Assembly (NCBI RefSeq): GCF_004348315.1
Contig: NZ_SMKC01000049.1
Coordinates: 1 to 32,973, forward strand
DNA from: Streptomyces sp. 8K308
GTDB lineage: Bacteria; Actinomycetota; Actinomycetes; Streptomycetales; Streptomycetaceae
Direction of reading: 5' to 3'
DNA: 32,973 nt
Of this stretch, positions 6,743 through 15,138 are shown piece after piece. The number at the start of each line of letters is the position of its first letter. Position 1 is the stretch's first letter. The translations under genes were made by a program, and so were the position numbers. The notes beneath the pieces were generated by a model. The model saw only the letters and a list, made by a program, of their open reading frames with translations. It ran no database searches and had not been told where the DNA came from.

Positions 6743-9700
6743 TCAGTCGGGCCGGCCGGTGGTGCGGGGCGGCAGCGGCGGTCGCCGCCGGTCCGGGATG
6801 TCCCGGTAGCCGGGCGGCGAGGCGGCCGGTCGCCGCTCAAGCAGGTCGAGCGCCACCCGCACCGCCGTGTCGAGCACCACGGAACGCCCCTCGGCCCAGT
6901 CGATCGGCGACCGCACCGCCTCGATGTCCGGCTCGACCCCCCGGTTCTCGACGGTCCAGCCGTACGTGTCGAACCAGGCCGCGTTCATCGGCACGGTGAT
7001 GTCCGTGTCGTCGGCCAGCTGGTGCTCCCCGGTGATCCCGACCACCCCGCCCCAGGTCCTGCCGCCCACCACGGGCCCCAGCTTCAGCAGCCGGAACGCG
7101 GCCGTGATCATGTCGCCGTCCGACGCGGTCGCCTCGTCGGCCACCGCCACCACCGGGCCGCGCGGCGCGTTCGAGGTGTACGAGACCGGCTGCGCGTGCC
7201 GCGTCAGGTCCCAGCCCAGGATGGTGCGGCTCAGCTTCTCGATCACCAACTCGCTGATGTTGCCGCCCGCGTTGCCCCGCACGTCCACGATCAGCGCCTG
7301 CCGGGAGAACTCCATCCGCAGGTCACGGTTGAACTGCGCCCACCCGGAGCCGCCCATGTCCGGGATGTGCACATAGCCGCAGCGCCCGCCGCTCAGCTCG
7401 CGCACCAGCTCGCGGCGCCTGGTCACCCAGTCCTGGTAACGCAGCGGCCGGTCGTCGATCAGCGGCATCACCGCGATCCTGCGCTGCCTGCCGTCCTCCT
7501 CCGTGAACGCCAACTCCACACTGGTGCCGCCCGTTCCGGCGAGCAGCGGCCATGGGCCCGCCACCGGGTCCACCGGCCGGCCGCCGACGTGCGTCAGCAC
7601 CGCGCCCTCCCGCACCCCGCTGCCGGCCAACGGCGAACGCGCCCTGGAATCCGAGGAGTCACCCGGCAGGATGCGCGTCACCTGCCACGAACCCTCTCTG
7701 GTGCGTGAGAAGTTGACGCCGAGCAGACCCTGCGCCCGCTGGTAGTGCGCCGGTCCCTCGTTGCGGCGGGCCGGGGTGACGTAGGCGTGCGAGGTGCCGA
7801 GCTCGCCCAGCGTCTCCCAGAGCAGGTCCGCGAACTCGTCCGGGCTGGCGACCCGTTCGACCAGCGGCCGGTACTGGTCGAGCACGGCGGGCCAGTCCAC
7901 GCCGCCCATCCCCGGCTCCCAGAAGTAGTCGCGCACGATGCGGCCGGCCTCGTTGAACGACTGCCGCCACTCGGCGGCCGGTTCGGACGTGTGCACGATC
8001 CGGCGCAGGTCGACGTGGACGGTTGAGTCGCTGTCGCCGCTCTCCGTGGCCGGGACGGCCCGCAACTCCTCGTCCTCGCACACCACCAGCCGGGTGCCGT
8101 CGCCACTCGGCACGAACCAGTCGACGTCGTCGGTGAGTTCGGTGCGCTTGTTCTTGGCCGGATCGAAGTGCTCGAGGGTGGGCTTGCCCGAGGTGTCGTC
8201 CGGATTGACGAACGTCTCGCCGAGCGCGCCGGAGATCGGCCACCGCAGCCACACCAGGCCGCCACCGGCTACCGGATGCAGCGAGCTGTACTTCGACGCG
8301 GCGACGGGGAACGGCGTCACCCGGCTGCCGAGCCCCTCCGCCTCGACCTGCACGGCGCCCTCCTCGCCGCCCGCGTCATCCGGATCGAGCCCACCGGCGG
8401 CCGGCCGCCCCTCGGGCGTGATCGCGAACGGCGAACGGGTGGCGGAGGACAACGGCACCAGGTACGGGCGGCAGCCGAGCGGGAAGGACAGGTCGCCGGT
8501 GTGGACGTCGTAGACCGGGTCGAACCCACGCCACGACAGGAACGCCAGGAACCGGCCGTCACTGGTGAACACCGGCTCCTCGTCCTCGAACCTGCCGTCC
8601 GTGACGTCGATGATGGTGACCTCCTCGACGCCCAGCTTGGCGATCTTGATCTGCGTCAACGAGCGGCCGATCCCGGGGTGCGCCCAGGCCAACCACTGCG
8701 AGTCGGGCGAGAACGCGAGATCCCTGACGGGGCCGTTGACGGAACGAATCACCTCCATGGCCTTGCGGCCTGCCGCGTCCCCGGCCTTGCGGCCTGCCGC
8801 CTCCTCCCCACCGGTCGCCTCGCCGGCGGCCGAACCGGGCACGCCCCCGTCGGACTCCGAACCCGCCGCGGAGGGCCCCGCGTCCCCCGCCTCCGGCACG
8901 ACCACGACCGGTCCGGCCGCCGCCAGGCCGGCTTCGCCGGCGGCGGGCTCGTGTCCGGCCGCCTCGGCGCCATGCGCCTGCGGCGTGGCGTCGCTGCTGG
9001 GCTGGCGCCCGCCGGCCGCGCCGGCCGCCAGGCCGGCGGTAGCCGGCTCTTGCCGCGCCGGAGGCGCGGCCGGTTCCTCCCGCGCCTCCGGCGCGGTTGG
9101 TGGGGGGACTTCGATGAGGAGGAGGCGGCCGTCGTGGGTGGCGGCGGCCAGGAGTTCGCCGTCGGGGGAGGCGTGGAGTTCGCGGACGTGGCCGAGGTCG
9201 CCGGTGGCGAGGCGGAGCGGCGCGACGTCGCCGCTGGCGCGCGGGAGGTAGGCGATCTCTATGGCGTCCTCGCCCGAGGCGTCCGTCACATAGGCGATGC
9301 GGCCCGTGTCGCCCAGCATCTCGGGGAGCCTGACCCGCACCCCCGTCGTCGCCGAGAGGGCCCGCGCCGGGCCGTCGCGGTGGGTGAGCCAGTAGAGCGC
9401 GCCCCGCACGCAAACCGCGCTGGCGCGGCCCGTCGTGTCGACGGCGAGCGCGTCGACGTTGGCGGCCGTCCGCACCTGGTAGGGGCGGCGGCCGGTGCGC
9501 GGGCCGCCGAGGCGGACGTCGAGGCGGCGGGGGCGTGACCCGGGGGTGAGCTCGTCGACCAGCCACAGTCCGCCCCCGCACTGGTAGACGACCCGCCGGC
9601 CGTCCGTCGCCGCGTGGCGGGCGTAGTACGCGTCGTGGTCGGTGTGCCGCCACAGCTCCGTGCCGTCCGGCCGGCAGGAGTAGAGGTTGGCGACCCCCTC

Positions 9701-10372
9701 GTGGTCGGAGAGGAACGCGACCCGGTCGCCCACCAGCATCGGGCAGTCGAGGTGGCCCTCGAGGTCGGCGAGGAGCCGGCTGCCGTGGTACCAGAGCTTG
9801 CCCATGGCGCCGCCGCGGTAGCGCTTCCACGCGGCCGGCTCGTGCGGCGCCTTGCCCGTCAGCAGCAGGGTGCGGCGGTCCGCGCCGGCGCCGGAGACCG
9901 CGATGTCGGCGACCGGCCCCCACGGCAGCTGCTCGCCCGGGCCACCCGCCGTCGGCACCGTGTACGACCAGGTGAAATGGGAGAACGGCTGGTTGTGCGA
10001 GCTCACCGCGAGCACCCGGCTCTCGCCCGACGCGTCGGGCGGCGTCCACCCCCGGACCCGGGTGTCGTAGGAGGCCCAGTGCGTCAGCTGGCGGGCCGGG
10101 CCGCCGCCGACCGGCAGCAGGTGGATCTCGGGATCCAGGGTGCGCCAGCTGGTGAACGCGATCAGGTCTCCGTTGGGGGAGAATCGAGGATGTCCGACCT
10201 GGGTCCGGTCGGCGGTCAGCCGCCAGGCCCGCTCGGACGTCCGGCCGGGGGCTGGCAAGGGGGCCAGCCAGAGATCGTCCTCGGCGACAAAGCACAGTGA
10301 GTCACCGTGCATGTGCGGGAAGCGTGGATACGCGTCGGCAGTTGAGTTGGATTCGTCGCTCACGGTTCCCAT
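6743..10372 (-). CDS. Tricorn protease homologue, S41-family peptidase
   Basis: About 1,209 residues. A six-bladed beta-propeller (PRFPHMHGDSLCFVAEDDLW onward) is followed by a seven-bladed propeller, a helical segment, a PDZ domain (around LGVNFSRTREGSW) and the S41 catalytic core. Catalytic residues fit Thermoplasma tricorn: Ser-His in GTSHAY, the nucleophile Ser-Asp in TASDGD and the Glu in VENRGVEPD. Tricorn is a cytosolic oligomeric protease that trims peptides released by the proteasome, which actinomycetes possess. Start: ATG 10372 or GTG 10363 both fit; the open frame reaches 10417 but without homology. An Ala/Gly/Pro-rich insertion of about 119 residues (8753-9109) interrupts the second propeller. 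The flanks and catalytic residues are intact, so the protein is probably functional. Confidence 0.93.
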   Translation of the reverse strand: MGTVSDESNSTADAYPRFPHMHGDSLCFVAEDDLWLAPLPAPGRTSERAWRLTADRTQVGHPRFSPNGDLIAFTSWRTLDPEIHLLPVGGGPARQLTHWASYDTRVRGWTPPDASGESRVLAVSSHNQPFSHFTWSYTVPTAGGPGEQLPWGPVADIAVSGAGADRRTLLLTGKAPHEPAAWKRYRGGAMGKLWYHGSRLLADLEGHLDCPMLVGDRVAFLSDHEGVANLYSCRPDGTELWRHTDHDAYYARHAATDGRRVVYQCGGGLWLVDELTPGSRPRRLDVRLGGPRTGRRPYQVRTAANVDALAVDTTGRASAVCVRGALYWLTHRDGPARALSATTGVRVRLPEMLGDTGRIAYVTDASGEDAIEIAYLPRASGDVAPLRLATGDLGHVRELHASPDGELLAAATHDGRLLLIEVPPPTAPEAREEPAAPPARQEPATAGLAAGAAGGRQPSSDATPQAHGAEAAGHEPAAGEAGLAAAGPVVVVPEAGDAGPSAAGSESDGGVPGSAAGEATGGEEAAGRKAGDAAGRKAMEVIRSVNGPVRDLAFSPDSQWLAWAHPGIGRSLTQIKIAKLGVEEVTIIDVTDGRFEDEEPVFTSDGRFLAFLSWRGFDPVYDVHTGDLSFPLGCRPYLVPLSSATRSPFAITPEGRPAAGGLDPDDAGGEEGAVQVEAEGLGSRVTPFPVAASKYSSLHPVAGGGLVWLRWPISGALGETFVNPDDTSGKPTLEHFDPAKNKRTELTDDVDWFVPSGDGTRLVVCEDEELRAVPATESGDSDSTVHVDLRRIVHTSEPAAEWRQSFNEAGRIVRDYFWEPGMGGVDWPAVLDQYRPLVERVASPDEFADLLWETLGELGTSHAYVTPARRNEGPAHYQRAQGLLGVNFSRTREGSWQVTRILPGDSSDSRARSPLAGSGVREGAVLTHVGGRPVDPVAGPWPLLAGTGGTSVELAFTEEDGRQRRIAVMPLIDDRPLRYQDWVTRRRELVRELSGGRCGYVHIPDMGGSGWAQFNRDLRMEFSRQALIVDVRGNAGGNISELVIEKLSRTILGWDLTRHAQPVSYTSNAPRGPVVAVADEATASDGDMITAAFRLLKLGPVVGGRTWGGVVGITGEHQLADDTDITVPMNAAWFDTYGWTVENRGVEPDIEAVRSPIDWAEGRSVVLDTAVRVALDLLERRPAASPPGYRDIPDRRRPPLPPRTTGRPD
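8753..9109 (-). repeat. Palindrome-rich, low-complexity insertion inside the tricorn gene
   Basis: Between the propeller strand LLLIEV and the strand VNGPVRDLAFSPD lie about 119 codons for Ala, Gly, Pro and Glu. The DNA contains an 18-bp direct repeat, GGCCTTGCGGCCTGCCGC, at 8759-8776 and 8783-8800. It also has an inverted repeat of CCGCGCCGGAGGCGCG (9053-9068) with CGCGCCTCCGGCGCGG (9081-9096), plus hairpins such as GCCGGCTTCGCCGGC. It is in frame without stops. Similar motifs fill the gap before ispE. Confidence 0.7.
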
Positions 10373-10374
10373 GC

Positions 10375-10388
10375 TTCGGCTCGCCGAA
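10375..10388. promoter_or_regulatory. Short palindrome immediately before the tricorn start
   Basis: TTCGGC-TC-GCCGAA sits 2 nt upstream of the preferred tricorn ATG. It could be an operator or an mRNA hairpin limiting initiation. No clear Shine-Dalgarno is present for either candidate start. It may be chance in GC-rich DNA. Confidence 0.3.
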
Positions 10389-10429
10389 TACACCGGCAAG
10401 TCACCGAAGGCCGACAAGAGGCGGGAAAT

Positions 10430-10451
10430 GTGACCTCAGTCACCTTTTTTT
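10430..10451 (+). terminator. Small stem followed by a T-run
   Basis: GTGAC-ctca-GTCAC (10430-10443) is followed by a C and seven T residues (10445-10451), a textbook intrinsic-terminator shape that is rare in such GC-rich DNA. It lies in the 187-bp gap between the divergent tricorn and MMPL genes, so it does not end a known gene. It could attenuate a transcript toward the MMPL gene, or be an operator. The rest of the gap shows no convincing promoter. Confidence 0.4.
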
Positions 10452-10559
10452 GTGGGGGCTCACCCTGTCCGGCTGGCATCGCGTCTCGTCGCATGAGCTG
10501 ACAAATCTCATCTCCCGATCACGACCGATCCACGACACCCGGACAGGAGACCCTGCCCC

Positions 10560-12815
10560 GTGGCCACCTTTCTCTACAAACTCGGCCGGCTAAGCTTCCG
10601 GCGCCGCTGGTGGGTGGCGCTGAGTTGGGTGGTGCTGCTTTTCGCCATCGGCACCGCCGCTTCGAACGCCGGCGATCCCCCTGAGGAATCGTTCTCGCTG
10701 CCTGGCACGGAGACCGAGCAGGCCCTCAACCTGCTGGAGAGTGAGTTCCCCGCAGCCAACGCCGAGGGCGTTGGTTCCACCGTCGTCTTCCAGGCCCCGG
10801 AGGGCGAGCAGCTCACCAGCCCGGAGAACGAGGCCGCCGTCCGCGAGACCCTCTCGGCGCTGCAGGAGGCCGACCACGTCATCTCGGTGAACGACCCGTT
10901 CGTCGAGGGCTCGGGCCAGGTCAGCCAGGACGGGCGCACCGCCTTCGCCGAGGTCGAGTACAACGCCTCCTTCGCGGACATCACCGAGGAGATGCAGCAG
11001 GAGCTGTTCGACGCCATGGAGCTGGCGGAGGACGGCACCGGGCTCACCGTCGAGGCCCAGGGCGAGGTCGCCATGGGCCCGCAGGAGATGGGCGGCGCCG
11101 CCGAGCTGATCGGCGTCGGGGTCGCGGCCGTCGTGCTGGTCATCACCTTCGGCTCGCTGATCGCCGCCGGCGTGCCGCTGCTCACCGCGCTGATCGGCGT
11201 CATGATCGGCTCGATGGGCATCACCGCCCTGGCCGCCACCCTGGGCCTCTCCGGGGAGACCGGCATCCTGGCAACGATGATCGGCCTCGCGGTCGGCATC
11301 GACTACGCGCTCTTCATCGCCTTCCGCTACCGGGCCGAGCTGATCGAGGGGCACAGCCGCGAGGAGGCCGCCGGTCGCGCGGTCGGCACCGCCGGCTCGG
11401 CCGTGGTCTTCGCCGGCCTGACGGTGATCATCGCGCTGGCCGGCCTGGCCATCGTCAACGTGCCGATCCTCACCAAGATGGGACTGGCCGCCGCGGCCGC
11501 CGTCGTCATCGCCGTGCTGATCGCGCTGACCCTGGTGCCGGCCGTGCTGGGCATGGTCGGCAAGCGGATCTTCGGCCGCCGGGTGCGCAAGGCCAACCCG
11601 GAGACCGGCGTCCCGGCTCCGGTGCCCGTCGATGGCAAGCAGAACGCGGGCACCCGCTGGTCCCGCTGGATACTCCGCCGCCCGGCCATGGTGCTGGTGG
11701 CCGCCGTGCTCGGCCTCGGCGTGCTGGCCGTGCCGGTCGCCAGCATGGAGCTCGGCCTGCCGGACAACAGCACCCAGCCCGAGGACACCACGCAGCGCAA
11801 GGCGTACGACATGCTGAGCGAGGGCTTCGGCCCCGGCTTCAACGGCCCGCTGATGATGGTGCTCGAGGGCGGTGACGGCACCGACCTCACGGCCGCCGCC
11901 GAGACCCTGCGCTCGGAGCTCGACGGCTACGACGATGTCGTGGCCACCACCCCGGCCATGCCCAACGAAAACGGCACGGTCGCCATCGTCAACGCCTTCC
12001 CGGGGTCGAGCCCGGCCAGCACCGAGACCACCGACCTGGTCTCCCACCTGCGAGACGACTTCGCGCCCGACTTCGAGGCCGAGACCGGCGTGCAGCTGTA
12101 CATCTCCGGCACGACCGCGATCAACAGCGACTTCTCCCAGGTGATGAACGACGCGCTGGTCCCGTACCTGGCGCTCGTGGTCGGCCTGGCGTTCATCCTG
12201 CTGGTGCTCGTCTTCCGGTCGATCCTGGTGCCGCTGAAGGCCGCGCTCGGCTTTTTGCTCTCCGTGCTGGCCGCGCTCGGCGCCGTCGTCGCGGTCTTCC
12301 AGTGGGGCTGGGCCGCCAACCTCATCGGAGTCGAGGAGACCAGCCCGATCATGTCGATGATGCCGATCTTCATGATCGGTGTGATCTTCGGTCTGGCCAT
12401 GGACTACGAGGTCTTCCTGGTCACCCGGATGCGTGAGGCCCACGTCCACGGCGAGGGCTCGCACCAGTCCGTGGTCACCGGCTTCCGCCTCAACGCCCGG
12501 GTGGTCACCGCCGCCGCGGCCATCATGATCAGTGTGTTCGCCGGCTTCGCCGTGACCTCGAGCGAGGACATGGTCAAGATGATGGGCTTCGGCCTCGGCA
12601 TGGCGGTCCTGCTGGACGCGTTCGTGGTCCGCATGACCATCGTCCCGGCGCTCATGGGCCTGCTGGGCGAGCGCGCCTGGTGGCTGCCGAGGTGGCTGGA
12701 CCGCATCCTGCCCAACGTCGACGTGGAGGGTGAGTCCCTGGAGAAGTACCTCAAGGCCAACGGCAAGGGCCGTGACGCGCTCGAGAAGGAGCGGGAGCCG
12801 GCTGGCGTCAGCTGA
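10560..12815 (+). CDS. MMPL-family (RND superfamily) transporter
   Basis: A 751-residue protein of the size usual for actinobacterial MMPL transporters. One N-terminal membrane segment (WWVALSWVVLLFAIGTAA) is followed by an external loop of about 145 residues, five to six segments including GLAVGIDYALFIAFRYR, then a duplicate half with its own external loop and segments including FGLAMDYEVFLVTRMREA. The paired GxxxDY motifs carry the Asp-Tyr residues used for proton coupling. Members export lipids or other hydrophobic compounds. GTG 10560 has AGGAGA about 10 nt upstream. The C-terminal tail is short and charged. It stands alone, without an accessory or regulator gene; the substrate is unknown. 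Confidence 0.95.
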   Translation: MATFLYKLGRLSFRRRWWVALSWVVLLFAIGTAASNAGDPPEESFSLPGTETEQALNLLESEFPAANAEGVGSTVVFQAPEGEQLTSPENEAAVRETLSALQEADHVISVNDPFVEGSGQVSQDGRTAFAEVEYNASFADITEEMQQELFDAMELAEDGTGLTVEAQGEVAMGPQEMGGAAELIGVGVAAVVLVITFGSLIAAGVPLLTALIGVMIGSMGITALAATLGLSGETGILATMIGLAVGIDYALFIAFRYRAELIEGHSREEAAGRAVGTAGSAVVFAGLTVIIALAGLAIVNVPILTKMGLAAAAAVVIAVLIALTLVPAVLGMVGKRIFGRRVRKANPETGVPAPVPVDGKQNAGTRWSRWILRRPAMVLVAAVLGLGVLAVPVASMELGLPDNSTQPEDTTQRKAYDMLSEGFGPGFNGPLMMVLEGGDGTDLTAAAETLRSELDGYDDVVATTPAMPNENGTVAIVNAFPGSSPASTETTDLVSHLRDDFAPDFEAETGVQLYISGTTAINSDFSQVMNDALVPYLALVVGLAFILLVLVFRSILVPLKAALGFLLSVLAALGAVVAVFQWGWAANLIGVEETSPIMSMMPIFMIGVIFGLAMDYEVFLVTRMREAHVHGEGSHQSVVTGFRLNARVVTAAAAIMISVFAGFAVTSSEDMVKMMGFGLGMAVLLDAFVVRMTIVPALMGLLGERAWWLPRWLDRILPNVDVEGESLEKYLKANGKGRDALEKEREPAGVS

Positions 12816-12886
12816 GCCGCGCCGATCCCGGCCGTTCGAGCCGCACACCGGGAGTCGTGAGAGGAGCCCGGCGCCGAGCGCGAGTT

Positions 12887-14935
12887 CTACCGGTGTCGCT
12901 CGTCAACGCCGGTTGACGTGGCGCCCCCACCGCCCGGGACCCGACGCACCACCCGGAGCAGGTACTCCTTGCGGTTGAGGGGGTTCGCGTCGGTCCGCGG
13001 ACGCTCGGGCGCCGGGCCCCGCACCGGCCGGTAGTGGTGGAAGGCGGCCTCGAGCAGCCCCTCGCCGCTGGTCAGCGTCGGCAGCCGCTGCTCCAAGTCG
13101 TGGACGCGGGCGGCCGGGATGTCGCCCTCGATCACCACCAGGTCCCCGCTGTTCGCCGTCGTGTGCGGCACGGCGTCGAGCCTGGCCAGCACCGGGAGCA
13201 GCACCCCGGGCGACGCCTCGGGGGCCTCGATCCGGAACCGGTGCAGGGGCTCGTGGACCACGGTGCCGGCCCGCCGCAGCGCGGTCATCAGCACCAGCGG
13301 GGTCAGCTGCCGGAAGTCGGCCCCCGTGCTCGACATGCTCTTGTCGAAGATGGCGTGCGCGTGGCTCTGGCGCGGCGCGTAGCCGGAGTGGGTCATGGTG
13401 ACCACGCAGTCCGGGATCGGCCAGCCGTGCGGCCCCTGGGCCAGCGTCTCGCGGACGGTGTCCTCGACGGCCCGGAAGAACGCGTAGGGCATGGAGCCGA
13501 GTTCGACGCCGAGCCGGAAGGTCACGCCCGCGCCGTCCGGCGCCGGCTCGACCCGCAGGCCCACGGTGGCCAGGAACGGGTTGTCGTCCTTCCCCTTGAA
13601 CTCGGCCGCCTCCCCGACCCCGGCCAGCCGCTCCACGTGGAGGGTCGTGGTGGGGTGCGGGACCACCTCGATGCCGAACTCCTCGGCCAGCGTGGCCTGG
13701 ATGACCTCCTTCTGCACCTCGCCGTAGAGCGAGACGTGGATCTCCTGCCGGAGTTCGTCCCGCCGCAGGTTGATCAGGGGGTCCTGCTCGGCGAGTTCGG
13801 TGAGCGCGGCGTGCAACGCGCCCCGGTCGGCGGGGTGCGCCGGGGCGACCACCGTCTCGAGCGAGGGCGGCGGGAAGTACCGCTCGGCCGCGCCCACCGG
13901 GCCCGGGTCGCCGACGGCGTCGCCGATCCGGACGGCCGCGAGACCGCTCAACAGGCCGATCTGGCCGGCGGACACGGACCCGCGGCGCGCCGTGCCGCCG
14001 CGCTCGAACACGGCGACGCCCGTCACCTTCGCCTCCCGGCCGGCGCCGAAGCACACCGTGTCGCGGACCGACACGGTGCCGGCGCGCATCCGGACGTAGG
14101 CGAACTTCTCGCCGCCAGGGCCGCGTTCGATCTTGAAGACGGTGCCCGCCGGCTCGCCATCGGGCGCGCCGGTGGCGGCCGGCAGCAACGCTTGGATCCC
14201 GCCGGCGAGTTGGTCGACGCCGGCGCCGGTGATGGCCGAGCCGAAGAACAGCGGGTGGACCAGGGCGCGCCCGGTCTGCGCGGCGAGCGCCGCCCGCAGC
14301 CGGTCGGGTCCGAGCCGCCCCGGCTCCTCGTCGACGTACGCGGCGAGCAGCGCGTCGTCGTGCTCGGCCAGCACCTCGGAGAGGCGGGCGGTGAAAGCCG
14401 GTTCCGCCGGGTCGAACGGCGTGCAGTCGGCGTCCCGGGTGCCGAGCCGACGTGGGACGCCCATCGGGACCACGGCGGGGGAGAGCCTCCGGGCGATCTC
14501 GTCGAGCAGCGTGCCGTGCCGGGCGCCGGCGCGGTCGATCTTGTTGACGAAGAGCAGGGTGGGGATGCGCAGCCGGCGCAGCGTGTGCAGCAGCACGCGG
14601 GTCTGTGCCTGCACCCCCTCGACGGCCGAGACGACGAGCACGGCGCCGTCGAGCACGCCGAGCACCCGCTCGACCTCGGCGATGAAGTCGGGGTGTCCTG
14701 GGGTGTCGATCAGGTTGACGGTGCGGTCGCCGAGGGCGAAGGAGACGACGGCCGACCGGATGGTGATGCCGCGCCGCCGCTCCAGCGCGAGCGAGTCGGT
14801 CTGGGTGCTGCCGGCGTCGACGCTGCCGATCTCGTCGATGACCCCGGCGTCGTACAGCAGCCGTTCGGTCAGGCTGGTCTTGCCGGCGTCAACATGGGCC
14901 AGGATGCCCAGGTTGAGAAAGATGGGCTTGCTCAC
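12887..14935 (-). CDS. Tetracycline resistance ribosomal protection-type GTPase (OtrA/TetM-like)
   Basis: A 682-residue elongation-factor-G-like GTPase. The P-loop is AHVDAGKT near the start, G2 is in RRGITIRSA, G3 is DTPGH and G4 is NKID. Domains II to V follow, and the conserved tail DANPLNRKEYLLRV matches ribosomal protection proteins, not EF-G. Such proteins dislodge tetracycline from the 30S A site. The start is GTG 14935; an in-frame TGA 9 nt upstream rules out a longer form, and no good Shine-Dalgarno precedes the GTG. A short ORF with a strong ribosome site overlaps this start. Streptomyces carry such genes either as producer self-protection (otrA) or as chromosomal paralogues; no tetracycline biosynthetic gene is visible here, so active resistance is unproven. 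Confidence 0.93.
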   Translation of the reverse strand: MSKPIFLNLGILAHVDAGKTSLTERLLYDAGVIDEIGSVDAGSTQTDSLALERRRGITIRSAVVSFALGDRTVNLIDTPGHPDFIAEVERVLGVLDGAVLVVSAVEGVQAQTRVLLHTLRRLRIPTLLFVNKIDRAGARHGTLLDEIARRLSPAVVPMGVPRRLGTRDADCTPFDPAEPAFTARLSEVLAEHDDALLAAYVDEEPGRLGPDRLRAALAAQTGRALVHPLFFGSAITGAGVDQLAGGIQALLPAATGAPDGEPAGTVFKIERGPGGEKFAYVRMRAGTVSVRDTVCFGAGREAKVTGVAVFERGGTARRGSVSAGQIGLLSGLAAVRIGDAVGDPGPVGAAERYFPPPSLETVVAPAHPADRGALHAALTELAEQDPLINLRRDELRQEIHVSLYGEVQKEVIQATLAEEFGIEVVPHPTTTLHVERLAGVGEAAEFKGKDDNPFLATVGLRVEPAPDGAGVTFRLGVELGSMPYAFFRAVEDTVRETLAQGPHGWPIPDCVVTMTHSGYAPRQSHAHAIFDKSMSSTGADFRQLTPLVLMTALRRAGTVVHEPLHRFRIEAPEASPGVLLPVLARLDAVPHTTANSGDLVVIEGDIPAARVHDLEQRLPTLTSGEGLLEAAFHHYRPVRGPAPERPRTDANPLNRKEYLLRVVRRVPGGGGATSTGVDERHR
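12901..12918. terminator. Stem-loop inside the 3' end of the GTPase gene
   Basis: CGTCAAC (12901-12907) pairs with GTTGACG (12912-12918) around a GCCG loop, 86 nt beyond the MMPL stop. It could end the rightward MMPL transcript while encoding the GTPase tail, or be coincidental. Confidence 0.3.
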
Positions 14936-14999
14936 AGAGCGTCAGGTCCTCTGGGTCGAAGGGGGTTTCCTGCTTCGCGGACGCGGACGCTGTCCTCAT
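14889..14999 (-). CDS. Leader ORF overlapping the start of the GTPase gene
   Basis: ATG 14999 follows a strong ribosome site, GAGGGAGGAG (15015-15006), 6 nt upstream. The ORF encodes 36 residues beginning MRTASASAKQETPFD and ends 47 nt inside the GTPase gene in a different frame. The GTPase GTG lacks a comparable ribosome site, so ribosomes loaded here may keep its start region open or reinitiate at it. Tet(M) is controlled by a short leader peptide through attenuation; a similar role here is inference. The peptide itself shows no family signature and could be non-functional. Confidence 0.45.
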   Translation of the reverse strand: MRTASASAKQETPFDPEDLTLCEQAHLSQPGHPGPC

Positions 15000-15065
15000 C
15001 TCCGACTCCTCCCTCTCCCGGAGCTCCTGATGCTCGTGGTGGTGGCCGAGGGAGTACAACAGACC

Positions 15066-15127
15066 GCCGCCTGGGCGGCAACCGATTTGCGGTGCCGGGG
15101 TTATGGTTATGTCGACAAGGTGATCAA
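15066..15127 (-). promoter_or_regulatory. Promoter and 5' hairpin of the GTPase leader region
   Basis: On the minus strand TTGATC (15127-15122) and CATAAC (15105-15100) are 16 nt apart, and CATAAC is tandemly repeated. Transcription would start near 15093, giving a leader of about 158 nt. That leader contains the GC hairpin GCCGCC/GGCGGC (15066-15079). A promoter, early hairpin and translated leader together suggest attenuation, but no alternative antiterminator pairing was found by eye. Confidence 0.42.
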
Positions 15128-15138
15128 ACCGGGAGGCA

